A DNA stretch of 64,000 bases from Yersinia ruckeri ATCC 29473. Lineage in GTDB: Bacteria > Pseudomonadota > Gammaproteobacteria > Enterobacterales > Enterobacteriaceae. The stretch covers positions 2,824,896 through 2,888,895 of the forward strand of contig NZ_KN150747.1 of assembly GCF_000754815.1 (NCBI RefSeq), written 5' to 3'. Each line of letters opens with the position of its first letter. The stretch's first letter is position 1. Below the pieces are notes generated by a model that was given only the letters and a program-made list of their open reading frames with translations, was not told the origin of the DNA and ran no database searches. Shown piece after piece: positions 8,420-15,850 of the stretch. The position numbers and the translations under genes are program-made.

Positions 8420-9781
8420 TTAATCGTGTGATTTTTTACGCCGGGTTAGCAAAAATCCGACCCATAACATTAACAGCCAGATAGGCATCAGTTGTACGGA
8501 TATACGGATGCCTTCCGTCATATACATGATGACCAGAATCAAGCTGAGGAAAACCAGACACAGGTAATTACCGAACGGATACCAAAGCGCTTTAAAGCTT
8601 GGTTCAACCCCTTCCTGCACTTTTGCCGCCCGGAATTTAAGGTGCGCCAGACAGATCATCACCCAGTTGATCACCAACGTGGAAACCACTAATGCCATTA
8701 ACAGGGAGAATGCTTTACCAGGCATAATGTAGTTAATCAATACGCCAGCGGATGTGGCCAATGCCGATAATGCAATGGAAAGCACCGGTACGCCGCGCTT
8801 GTTCACTTTGGTCAACACAGCAGGTGCATTGCCCTGTGTCGCCAAGCCAAACAGCATCCGGCTATTGCAATAAACACCGCTGTTATACACCGATAATGCC
8901 GCAGTCAGAACCACCACGTTGAGAATGGTCGCCACCAGATTGCTGTCCAATGCATGGAAAATCATCACAAATGGACTGCCACCTTCGACCACTTTGGTCC
9001 AGGGATACAGTGATAACAGTACGGATAATGAGCCGATATAGAAAATCAAAATTCGATATACCACCTGATTGGTGGCTTTCGGGATACTGTGGCGCGGATC
9101 TTCAGCTTCGGCGGCGGTGATACCGACCATCTCCAGTCCACCGAAGGAGAACATAATCACTGCCATCGCCATCACCAGCCCACTGATGCCGTGTGGCATA
9201 AAGCCACCCTGCGCCCAGAGGTTGGTTACTGACGCTCCGGGGCCACCCGAACCTGACGCCAACAAATAAGCGCCAAATACAATCATTCCAATAATGGCGG
9301 CCACTTTGATAATAGCAAACCAGAATTCAGTCTCACCGTATATCCGTACATTGATCAGGTTAACGGCGTTGATAACGACAAAGAAAATCGCGGCAGAAAC
9401 CCAAGTCGGTATTTCCGGCCACCAATACTGGATGTAGATGCCAACAGCCGTCAATTCAGCCATGCCCACCAAAATGAACATTGCCCAGTAATTCCAGCCA
9501 GATAAAAAGCCCGCAAAATCGCCCCAATATTTATAGGCAAAATGGCTAAATGAACCGGCTACTGGCTCTTCAACCACCATTTCACCAAGCTGGCGCATAA
9601 TCAAGAAGGCGATAAAACCACCGATACCATACCCCAAAATAACCGAGGGGCCGGCCATTTGAATCGTTTGCGCTATTCCGAGGAATAGGCCGGTGCCAAT
9701 TGCACCGCCTAGTGCAATAAGCTGAATATGTCTATTTTTTAACCCGCGTTTAAGGGTTGATTCTTCTAACTGCTCTTGCAT
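8420..9781 (-). CDS. pheP: Aromatic amino acid:H+ symporter, PheP type
   Basis: A 453-aa APC-superfamily permease with about 12 membrane helices. The first helix motif GGAIGTGLFLG and the RQLGEMVVEEPVAGSF loop are shared by AroP and PheP. Segments such as FLSGWNYWAMFILVGMAELTA, SVYNSGVY and YPFGNYLC follow PheP more than AroP, so phenylalanine is the likely main substrate. It stands alone, convergent with pagP. AroP remains the alternative. Confidence 0.75.
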   Translation of the reverse strand: MQEQLEESTLKRGLKNRHIQLIALGGAIGTGLFLGIAQTIQMAGPSVILGYGIGGFIAFLIMRQLGEMVVEEPVAGSFSHFAYKYWGDFAGFLSGWNYWAMFILVGMAELTAVGIYIQYWWPEIPTWVSAAIFFVVINAVNLINVRIYGETEFWFAIIKVAAIIGMIVFGAYLLASGSGGPGASVTNLWAQGGFMPHGISGLVMAMAVIMFSFGGLEMVGITAAEAEDPRHSIPKATNQVVYRILIFYIGSLSVLLSLYPWTKVVEGGSPFVMIFHALDSNLVATILNVVVLTAALSVYNSGVYCNSRMLFGLATQGNAPAVLTKVNKRGVPVLSIALSALATSAGVLINYIMPGKAFSLLMALVVSTLVINWVMICLAHLKFRAAKVQEGVEPSFKALWYPFGNYLCLVFLSLILVIMYMTEGIRISVQLMPIWLLMLWVGFLLTRRKKSHD

Positions 9782-10019
9782 CGTATCCTCTGCCGCAATT
9801 TTGCCCGCACCAGGCGAGAAAAATTGACTGTCCGTAAATAAAGCCGCGGCGGCTTTTTAACATTTAAACCCGGTAGCATCAAGAATAAAGGCATTTCGCG
9901 CCGACAACGGGGATCGGGTTTATCAGCCATGAAATTGTGATAAACCCGACAATCTTATTTTTAGTATCAGTATTTTGTATGCTTCCAGGCAATAAGCACC
10001 AATACTAGAAGCAGGATAT

Positions 10020-10265
10020 TTAAAGGGACAGAGAGGGAATATTGCACAATTTACTCAAGTTACGAGCACCAATCATCAATGTAGCGACATAAGATTGACG
10101 GCGGGTTACAACTTCAACGGCCACTCGATTATTTTTATAACGAACAAGGTAGGTTGATGGCCAGCCTTGACGACGATCACCATAGGACTGTTGGTGATGA
10201 TCAATCGCCGTATGTGCAATGACCAAATGGGATAAATTCATATCCCCTTTAATGATACGTTTCAT
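10020..10265 (-). CDS. DUF4060 family small phage-type protein
   Basis: An 81-aa basic protein starting MKRIIKGDMNLSHL and containing THLVRYKN-like and VEVVTRRQSYVATL segments that I associate with DUF4060, a family found mostly in lambdoid prophages. The start at 10265 has GGAG 6 bp upstream; the longer frame to 10295 has none. Function is unknown. It is next to a NinX-like gene on the same strand. Confidence 0.55.
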   Translation of the reverse strand: MKRIIKGDMNLSHLVIAHTAIDHHQQSYGDRRQGWPSTYLVRYKNNRVAVEVVTRRQSYVATLMIGARNLSKLCNIPSLSL

Positions 10266-10351
10266 TATCAGCTCCATCGAAAGATGACTTGCCAAAATAT
10301 GGATAACGCACTTTGCCCTGTCTCGAAATTGGCAGCGGTTCTGCCAGCTTG

Positions 10352-10666
10352 TTACATGGCGGTTCGCTCAATGTCCTGACTTAATAAAAAACAAATCATC
10401 GCCGCCCGCAACGGACTGACACTGCGAGCCAGCCATTCGCCCTGAGAGGTAGTAATACGCGCATGCCATTGGTTGCCACTATTATTATCTGGGGAATGAA
10501 TGCCTATCTTGTGAGCGCAAATAATCGGCCAAGCATCAGAGGGGTTTTTGCAATAATCTTTGCCTTTGACGCCACCGTAGGGATACCATTTATCGGGATC
10601 TTCACCGGTTAGCAGCGCAATATTTCGGTTCACTTCAGCATCGCTTTCTTCATACCATTTAATCAT
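10352..10666 (-). CDS. NinX-like (DUF2591) protein
   Basis: A 104-aa protein with the DUF2591 signature seen in phage NinX proteins: an N-terminal acidic region with SDAEVNRNIALLTG, central DYCKNPSDAWPIICAHKIGI, and a C-terminal SPLRAAMICFLLSQ. NinX is a nin-region protein of lambdoid phages with no assigned activity. With the DUF4060 gene it forms a two-gene phage-type patch inside an otherwise chromosomal block, with no integrase or other phage gene nearby. Confidence 0.65.
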   Translation of the reverse strand: MIKWYEESDAEVNRNIALLTGEDPDKWYPYGGVKGKDYCKNPSDAWPIICAHKIGIHSPDNNSGNQWHARITTSQGEWLARSVSPLRAAMICFLLSQDIERTAM

Positions 10667-10798
10667 CTAGGTTAACCCTTAGGCCGGAGTATTCTGGCTA
10701 GATTAGGAGAAGAATAAGACATATTTATGACAATTGACCCAAGCTTATGATTAAAGCTGGTTATGTATAATGAGGGCAAAGAATTGAAATAGCGGGCT

Positions 10799-10848
10799 GG
10801 CACTGTAGTCTAGCGTATTAAACCGGTGGCTAATGTCACTACAGTGCC
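10799..10848. repeat. 11-bp inverted repeat with inner stem after yebO
   Basis: Perfect arms GGCACTGTAGT and ACTACAGTGCC are separated by 28 nt that can form a second short stem (TAGC/GCTA). It lies 10 bp after the yebO stop and lacks a T-run, so it is not a standard terminator. Confidence 0.6.
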
Positions 10849-10858
10849 GGAGGAATAA

Positions 10859-11134
10859 TCAGCGTTCGGGGATGAAGCCTTTAAAATCCAGCGTATCAAC
10901 CATATCACTATCTGAGGCGCCCTGACAGTCTCCCTGAGTATTACGCAACAATACATTCAACAGCTCAATTTGCTGTTTTTGCTGTTCGACAATTTCACGC
11001 AGTAACTGCACTTGCTCATTGGCACGTACGCTGGCCCGACTGACAAAGAACCAAACAATCAAAAAGAGAATAATCATCAGCAGTGATACACCTATTGAGG
11101 CCACGCCCACTGCATCCATACTTGTATTGTACAT
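10859..11134 (-). CDS. yebO: YebO family membrane protein
   Basis: A 91-aa protein with one N-terminal membrane helix (about residues 12-34, ending in [10 protein letters not shown]). A coiled-coil-prone segment follows ([23 protein letters not shown]), as in E. coli YebO. The tail is acidic and ends FKGFIPER. The start at 11134 is chosen for AGGG 6 bp upstream. As in E. coli it lies just downstream of mgrB on the same strand, about 150 bp away. Function unknown. Confidence 0.8.
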   Translation of the reverse strand: MYNTSMDAVGVASIGVSLLMIILFLIVWFFVSRASVRANEQVQLLREIVEQQKQQIELLNVLLRNTQGDCQGASDSDMVDTLDFKGFIPER

Positions 11135-11286
11135 TGACAACCCTATTGCATACGAAACTGAAACATTATCTTACCACTCGCCACGGTCATTAGCGGGTTC
11201 AGAAAATAAACTGAGACTGAAAAGTCTACCGATAAACAGAAAACCGCCCTTTCAGCGATACAACCATAGCTTTTCGTCCTATTTAT

Positions 11287-11430
11287 TTACCAAGGTACGA
11301 TGGAGGTAATAGAACAAATTCCATTAGAGAAAGAACCACCTTGATCGCAGTAACTGTCTAAAGCCAACAGATAAAACAAGCAACAAACGGCAATCAGAAA
11401 TACCGTTGCAACAAGTTTTTTAATCTTCAC
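11287..11430 (-). CDS. mgrB: PhoQ kinase inhibitor MgrB
   Basis: A 47-aa single-pass membrane protein that binds PhoQ and represses PhoP signalling. The start is a GTG at 11430 with AGGTG 6-7 bp upstream; a longer ATG frame from 11484 has no support. The membrane helix covers about residues 6-24. The periplasmic cysteines fall at C28 and C39, the same positions as in E. coli MgrB, and the tail SITSIVPW matches the family. A PhoP-box-like repeat lies about 50 bp upstream, consistent with the known feedback loop. Confidence 0.92.
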   Translation of the reverse strand: MKIKKLVATVFLIAVCCLFYLLALDSYCDQGGSFSNGICSITSIVPW

Positions 11431-11477
11431 ATCAGGCACCTTTAAAATATTTTCATCGACTCTATTTTGGCCAAGCA

Positions 11478-11494
11478 TTAACAATGCCTAACTA
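11478..11494 (-). promoter_or_regulatory. Candidate PhoP box upstream of mgrB
   Basis: On the minus strand TAGTTA-GGCAT-TGTTAA gives two direct hexamers with the 5-bp spacing of a PhoP box (consensus T/GGTTTA). A -10-like AT-rich element follows 12-13 bp later. The second hexamer matches 5 of 6, the first 4 of 6. Confidence 0.45.
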
Positions 11495-11696
11495 AAATAA
11501 CATTCTCTGTTATCGTGTGGGCCAAAGCCTATCATTATAGGCGCAATTGTTACTGTTAGTCAGGATACCGACAGCACGGAAATGCTGGGGTCTCTACCAG
11601 TTTAAGATTATTTGTATAAACTGGTCTAGGCCAGTCAGGTAAAGTTATCATTAATATTGTAATCGATTAAGAACCATACATCCTACGGAGCCTTCT

Positions 11697-11924
11697 ATGA
11701 TTCTCAGACTCGCACTTATTTTTCTCATTGCCTATCTTGCGCTGCTTTTTACAGGATATGGCGTTCTTATTGGCAGCGAAAAGAATGCCGCAGGTTTAGG
11801 CTTACAATGTAAATACCTGACTGCCAGGAATATCGTGACTGCCCAATTTATCAACGGTGACAACGGTTTTATCGGTATAACCGATTGCCCGATCCTAAAA
11901 AAAGTCACGACAATAGTCGAATAG
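11697..11924 (+). CDS. yobH: YobH family protein
   Basis: A 75-aa protein with an N-terminal hydrophobic segment (residues 2-22) and the YobH core GYGVLIGSEKNAAGLGLQCKYLTAR, ending GITDCPILKK. The two cysteines in the exported part are conserved. In E. coli yobH also neighbours mgrB. Function unknown. Divergent from mgrB; ACGGAG lies about 7 bp before the ATG. Confidence 0.88.
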   Translation: MILRLALIFLIAYLALLFTGYGVLIGSEKNAAGLGLQCKYLTARNIVTAQFINGDNGFIGITDCPILKKVTTIVE

Positions 11925-11933
11925 TCCGATTAT

Positions 11934-11963
11934 AAAACCCGCACCACGCACCGTGCGGGTTTT
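11934..11963. terminator. Bidirectional terminator between yobH and DUF2594 gene
   Basis: AAAACCCGCAC pairs with GTGCGGGTTTT around an 8-nt loop, with T-rich flanks on both strands. The genes on either side converge. Confidence 0.85.
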
Positions 11964-11967
11964 AATT

Positions 11968-12207
11968 TTAACTCTGGGTAAATTTCAGATCGATAAGCGC
12001 AATGGCTTTTTCAATAGCCCGTTTGGTAACCGGATCCGCACCCGCCGGATGTGTAGAGAAATCAATATTCCTAAGCTGATGGGACATTTTTTCACGAACC
12101 TCGGTTGGGGCAATAACGTCGATCACATCAAGAATCTGCTTAATGACCAACTGACAGGCAACTAAGTCCGAAACCAGTTCCTGATCATTAGTTAATAGTT
12201 CTGACAC
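11968..12207 (-). CDS. DUF2594 family protein (YecF-like)
   Basis: A 79-aa all-alpha protein, Asp/Glu-rich at the N-terminus. It has the size and helical pattern of the DUF2594 family (E. coli YecF). No catalytic motif is visible and the function is unknown. It is convergent with yobH. Confidence 0.6.
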   Translation of the reverse strand: MSELLTNDQELVSDLVACQLVIKQILDVIDVIAPTEVREKMSHQLRNIDFSTHPAGADPVTKRAIEKAIALIDLKFTQS

Positions 12208-12444
12208 AATACAATTCCTAATTGGTAGCTCAATGGCACAAGAATATCATGCCCCCAACAACTTTTCTTCGGTCTGGGTGCCATCAACGGAATAATCTGT
12301 ATTAAGATAATTTGAGGTAAACCAGTCAACTTTCGCGATAAAAACAAAAAGTGCCGAGTGCGGCATCAGTACTGCCTACAGGAAAGACCACCAGAGAGGG
12401 AACTACGGAAGACAAGATAAAAGAGAGAGAGAGAAATAAAAAAA

Positions 12445-12475
12445 CCAGGGTTTAGATCACTAAATCACCTGGTTC
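12445..12475 (-). terminator. Terminator downstream of a 37-aa membrane-protein gene
   Basis: On the minus strand, AACCAGG ... TTTAG-loop-CTAAA ... CCTGGTT forms a two-part stem and is followed by seven T. The only matching upstream gene is the small ORF at 12507-12620. Confidence 0.8.
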
Positions 12476-12506
12476 AGAAACGAAATTCATAATAATAATC
12501 CTGCTA

Positions 12507-12620
12507 TCACAATTCCTTACCTCCAACATGTTTGCCTTTATCCAAAATCATCACTGGCATTCGTAAAAATATAGCAACACCAACTACCGCTATCAGAGTC
12601 ATCATCACTGTTATTAACAT
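12507..12620 (-). CDS. Small membrane protein, 37 aa, unnamed
   Basis: The ORF starts MLITVMMTLIAVVGVAIF, a hydrophobic helix of about 18 residues, then turns polar and basic and ends GGKEL. AGGTGA lies 4-5 bp before the ATG and a strong intrinsic terminator follows 30 bp after the stop. A small gene is therefore well supported although it is too short for routine calling. I do not recognise the family. The topology resembles both regulatory small membrane proteins and type I toxins; nothing here decides. A 19-aa ORF lies directly upstream. Confidence 0.6.
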   Translation of the reverse strand: MLITVMMTLIAVVGVAIFLRMPVMILDKGKHVGGKEL

Positions 12621-13000
12621 GCGATCACCTCATCAATTTTGATTTTTGTTGACCGGAAGCGACAAATCTCTCGGGGAGAATCCCCTTAGCATCAACATTA
12701 CTCCTTTTATTACCCGTTTTTATACCTCCTTTGATAAATAGAGCGGTCTAATGAGATTAATGACCCCGTGCTCACCACGGTAAAAATAGGCAGATCATCA
12801 AGACATCATTAATACTTCCTTGTTGCTCATTTTGTGCCATCCCTCGCGTAGTCGCTTGACTCTCTATCTGTATTCCCTTCGAGGTTTGTCAGGAGTCTGG
12901 TTTAATACTAGGCGTTAATCGGGAACATCGTGGAGGTTTTGTCTTGTTGGATTTAACTTGTGTATACTGCATCACTCTCATTCTCAAAACAGACTGAATA
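12621..13000. promoter_or_regulatory. Leader region of the 37-aa gene and promoter of the AraC gene
   Basis: On the minus strand, a 19-aa ORF (12633-12692, ATG with AAGGAG 8 bp upstream) ends 12 bp before the small membrane-protein start, so its stop overlaps the next ribosome site. A GGGGA-TTC-TCCCC hairpin lies inside it. This arrangement would allow translational coupling or a leader-peptide switch. The right part must hold the promoter of the AraC-type gene. No other gene is visible. Confidence 0.35.
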
Positions 13001-13387
13001 ATGCTGCAAGAAAATCATCTCTCGTTAGTCTGCGCCCTCAGCAAATGGGTTGAAACTCACCTTGGTCGGGTTATCCATTTGGAAGAGTTGGCTGCGTATT
13101 CCGGCTATTCACTCTGGCACATGCAGAAGATATTCAAAGAGGTCACCGGCATATCTCTGGGTAAATATATCCGGGAAAGAAGGCTGGCTGGTGCGGTATA
13201 CCAACTGAGAAGTAGCGATACCTCCATTTTTGACATTGCACTCGACTTTGGCTTTGGTTCGCAGTCGCACTTTACCTACATGTTCAGAAAACGTTATGGC
13301 ATTACACCATATGATTTCAGGCAGAATACTGCCATTGATTTGAATATTGTCCCGCCGCTGTACAGTATACAGCAGAAGTTGGCGTAA
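13001..13387 (+). CDS. Single-domain AraC/XylS regulator, MarA/SoxS-like
   Basis: A 128-aa protein made of one AraC DNA-binding domain with two helix-turn-helix units: LEELAAYSGYSLWHMQKIFKE (about residues 27-47) and IFDIALDFGFGSQSHFTYMFRKRYG (about 75-100). There is no effector domain, as in MarA, SoxS and RamA, so its level rather than a ligand probably sets activity. Yersinia carries such MarA-like regulators linked to efflux and stress. Its ribosome site is poor. Confidence 0.8.
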   Translation: MLQENHLSLVCALSKWVETHLGRVIHLEELAAYSGYSLWHMQKIFKEVTGISLGKYIRERRLAGAVYQLRSSDTSIFDIALDFGFGSQSHFTYMFRKRYGITPYDFRQNTAIDLNIVPPLYSIQQKLA

Positions 13388-13504
13388 CTATTTCCAGAAT
13401 GATTTTATGCAACAAAAAACGACTGATAGGCAAACCCTAACTAAAACCAGCCTCTCCCCAATCATAGAGCCAACGTGACACTGGCTTGGCGCGTCATGAT
13501 GGGG

Positions 13505-13672
13505 TTACTTATTTTGCAGATAACAACTCTGAATATCAATGGACTGCGCTTTATCACGCTGACGCTCCGCCATATAAGTCATGGTAAACATAACGGTGAC
13601 GACAATTAACGCCGCAGTTAATAATCCAATCAGCGCTATAGCCTTATTGTCATCAAACAAATTTTTCTCCAC
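13505..13672 (-). CDS. Small membrane protein, 55 aa, second gene of a pair
   Basis: It starts at a GTG (13672) with AAAGGAG 5 bp upstream. One membrane helix (about residues 10-33) is followed by a charged segment (MAERQRDKAQ) and ends in CYLQNK. The gene lies 25 bp after the stop of another small membrane-protein ORF, so the two look like an operon. I do not recognise either. Confidence 0.6.
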   Translation of the reverse strand: MEKNLFDDNKAIALIGLLTAALIVVTVMFTMTYMAERQRDKAQSIDIQSCYLQNK

Positions 13673-13697
13673 ACAATCTCCTTTGCCTGACTCACCG

Positions 13698-13838
13698 TCA
13701 CACAATCCATAAAATTACCGCCAAGGTTATCACCACCAGCATGCCTGATGTTGCCAGCAACACAACCAATGCAAAATGCGCGTCGCCAATGCCGGACTGA
13801 TAATCATCAACGGTGATAGGGCTTGGTTCTTTTTTCAA
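13698..13838 (-). CDS. Small membrane protein, 46 aa, first gene of a pair
   Basis: The ORF begins at TTG (13838) with CAGG about 8 bp upstream; no ATG is available before the previous stop. The N-terminus is polar (KKEPSPITVDDYQSGIGDAH). The C-terminal 24 residues are one strongly hydrophobic helix ending WIV. It is too short for standard calling but has a coding-like pattern and lies 25 bp before the 55-aa gene. Function unknown. Confidence 0.5.
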   Translation of the reverse strand: MKKEPSPITVDDYQSGIGDAHFALVVLLATSGMLVVITLAVILWIV

Positions 13839-14126
13839 GAAATTACCTGTTAATCTACTCACTATCAGCCATTATCTGCTTAGTGATAAATCCGTCATGT
13901 CATTACAAAAAAGGCAAGCTGACCATTTCATGCCCATAGATCCTGTCGTAGTCTAGGTTATAGATCAAGCCCTGGAATAGACGAAATCGGCCACCAAACA
14001 GAATAGATTAATAACGATAATCTATTGAAACACTATTTTGCTCTAAGCATTAAACCAACAGGAATAGCCAAGCGTTAAAACGGTAAAATATCCGTCAAAT
14101 AAAATAACGCAGTTGCATCAAACAAG

Positions 14127-15629
14127 CTACAGGCTGATATAGCCGATAACCAGCCCGTAAATGGCGCCGGCAGCGGCAACAATGGCTACAGCAAACAGCA
14201 TTTTTTCGATGACAGTAAATACAGGCATGTGCTGCTCCCTTTTTGCCAGAATAAACAATAACGTACCCGGCCCATAAATGACTGCCGATAATAGGACGTA
14301 TTTCAAGCCTCCGGCATAGACCATCAGTAAAGCATACAAGGTTGCAATACCAGCAATAATCAGGTCTTTCTTGTGATCGGTTTTATCCATCTCATAGGTT
14401 TCACCACGCCAAGCCAGCTTTAAACCGTAAGCCGCCACCAATAAATAGGGAATCAGAACCAATGAGCTGGTTAGCTCTAACGCCAGTTGAAAGGCATATT
14501 CCGTGAACAACGTAACAATTAAGAAAAACTGTATAAAAATATTCGACATCCATACGGCGGCAAAAGGCACCCCACGTTTATTTTCCTTCGCTAATACCTT
14601 TGGCAGAATGTGGCTTTTAGCCGCGGAATAAAGCGCTTCGGCTGCCAATAGTGTCCACGAAAGATAAGCACCCATTACCGAGATAATCAGGCCAATACTG
14701 ATAAATATTGCACCCCAGCGGCCAACAATATGTTCCAGGACACCCGCCATTGACGGCTGGCGCAACCCCGCCAGATCCGAACGTAATAGCACGCCGTAAG
14801 ATAACATCGTTACCAGCACCAATAAGCACAGCACGCCTATAAAACCGAGAACCGTAGCGATGCCGACGTGTTTTCGCTCTCTGGCATAGCGGGAGTAGAC
14901 GCTCGCGCCTTCAATACCGACAAATACGAATACCGTCACTAACATGGTACTGCGCACCTGAGTAAATAAAGAAACAGAAGACGAATTTATTTCTGTGGCG
15001 GCATATCCGACATAACCATAATCATCCCAATGAGCCATATCTGCCCCACTTTGAGGCACCTGAGTTCCCCAGAAATTCTGCACAAAAACATGGCTGTCAA
15101 AAGCAAAAATCAACACGATGATAAAAATACAGATAGGAATAACTTTAGCGAAAGTCGCAATAGTATTAATGGTTGCCGCCTCTTTGACACCCCGCAACAC
15201 CATAAAATGAAAACTCCAGAGAATCATCGAGGCAATCAACACCGCCGAAAGAGAATTACCGTCACCCAAAATAGGGAAGAAAGCACCCAAGGTAGATTTA
15301 ATCAGCACGAAATACGAGACGCTACCGATACAGGCTCCAGCCCAAAAGCCGATAGCCGAAGCAAAACCGGCGTAGTCGCCAAAGCCTTTTTGCGCATAAA
15401 TATACACCCCGGCATCCAGTTCCGGTTTTCGTTGAGCCAGCGTCTGAAACACAAAGGCCAACGTTAACATACCGCCACCAGCGATAAACCAGGCGATCAT
15501 GGCTCCAAAGCCACCGGTGGCGCGCCCAAAAGTTGCAGGAAGGGAGAAGATACCCGCGCCGATCATCGATCCCACCACCAATGAGGTTAACGACCATAAT
15601 GAGAGTTTTTTAATTGCGGATGTTGGCAT
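14127..15629 (-). CDS. ArcD-like basic amino acid antiporter, paralogue 1
   Basis: A 500-aa APC-superfamily transporter with about 12-13 helices. It is closely similar along its length to the arcD product at 40793-42304: both share SLWSLT.LVVGSMIGAGIF, the VFVGIEGASVYSRYA segment and a TDHKKDLIIA loop. The family exchanges arginine for ornithine or related amines. No amino acid enzyme gene lies beside this copy, so its substrate is open. GGGAG lies 9 bp before the ATG. Confidence 0.8.
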   Translation of the reverse strand: MPTSAIKKLSLWSLTSLVVGSMIGAGIFSLPATFGRATGGFGAMIAWFIAGGGMLTLAFVFQTLAQRKPELDAGVYIYAQKGFGDYAGFASAIGFWAGACIGSVSYFVLIKSTLGAFFPILGDGNSLSAVLIASMILWSFHFMVLRGVKEAATINTIATFAKVIPICIFIIVLIFAFDSHVFVQNFWGTQVPQSGADMAHWDDYGYVGYAATEINSSSVSLFTQVRSTMLVTVFVFVGIEGASVYSRYARERKHVGIATVLGFIGVLCLLVLVTMLSYGVLLRSDLAGLRQPSMAGVLEHIVGRWGAIFISIGLIISVMGAYLSWTLLAAEALYSAAKSHILPKVLAKENKRGVPFAAVWMSNIFIQFFLIVTLFTEYAFQLALELTSSLVLIPYLLVAAYGLKLAWRGETYEMDKTDHKKDLIIAGIATLYALLMVYAGGLKYVLLSAVIYGPGTLLFILAKREQHMPVFTVIEKMLFAVAIVAAAGAIYGLVIGYISL

Positions 15630-15850
15630 AGATGATGCTCCCAGTGAAGAGTCATGTCGTTAGACGGATATCCCTTTCACTGAGTATATGAGTAATACTC
15701 CTAAGTGCATGATCAAGCCGTCACAAGTTATCAATTTAGGCTCTATGACCTAGAAGAGATGCTATTAATAATCATTTAAATTTATTATGCTGCGAACTGG
15801 TAATGAGCGATTGGCTCATATATCTTTCTCAGACTTAAAGGGAAGCATTG

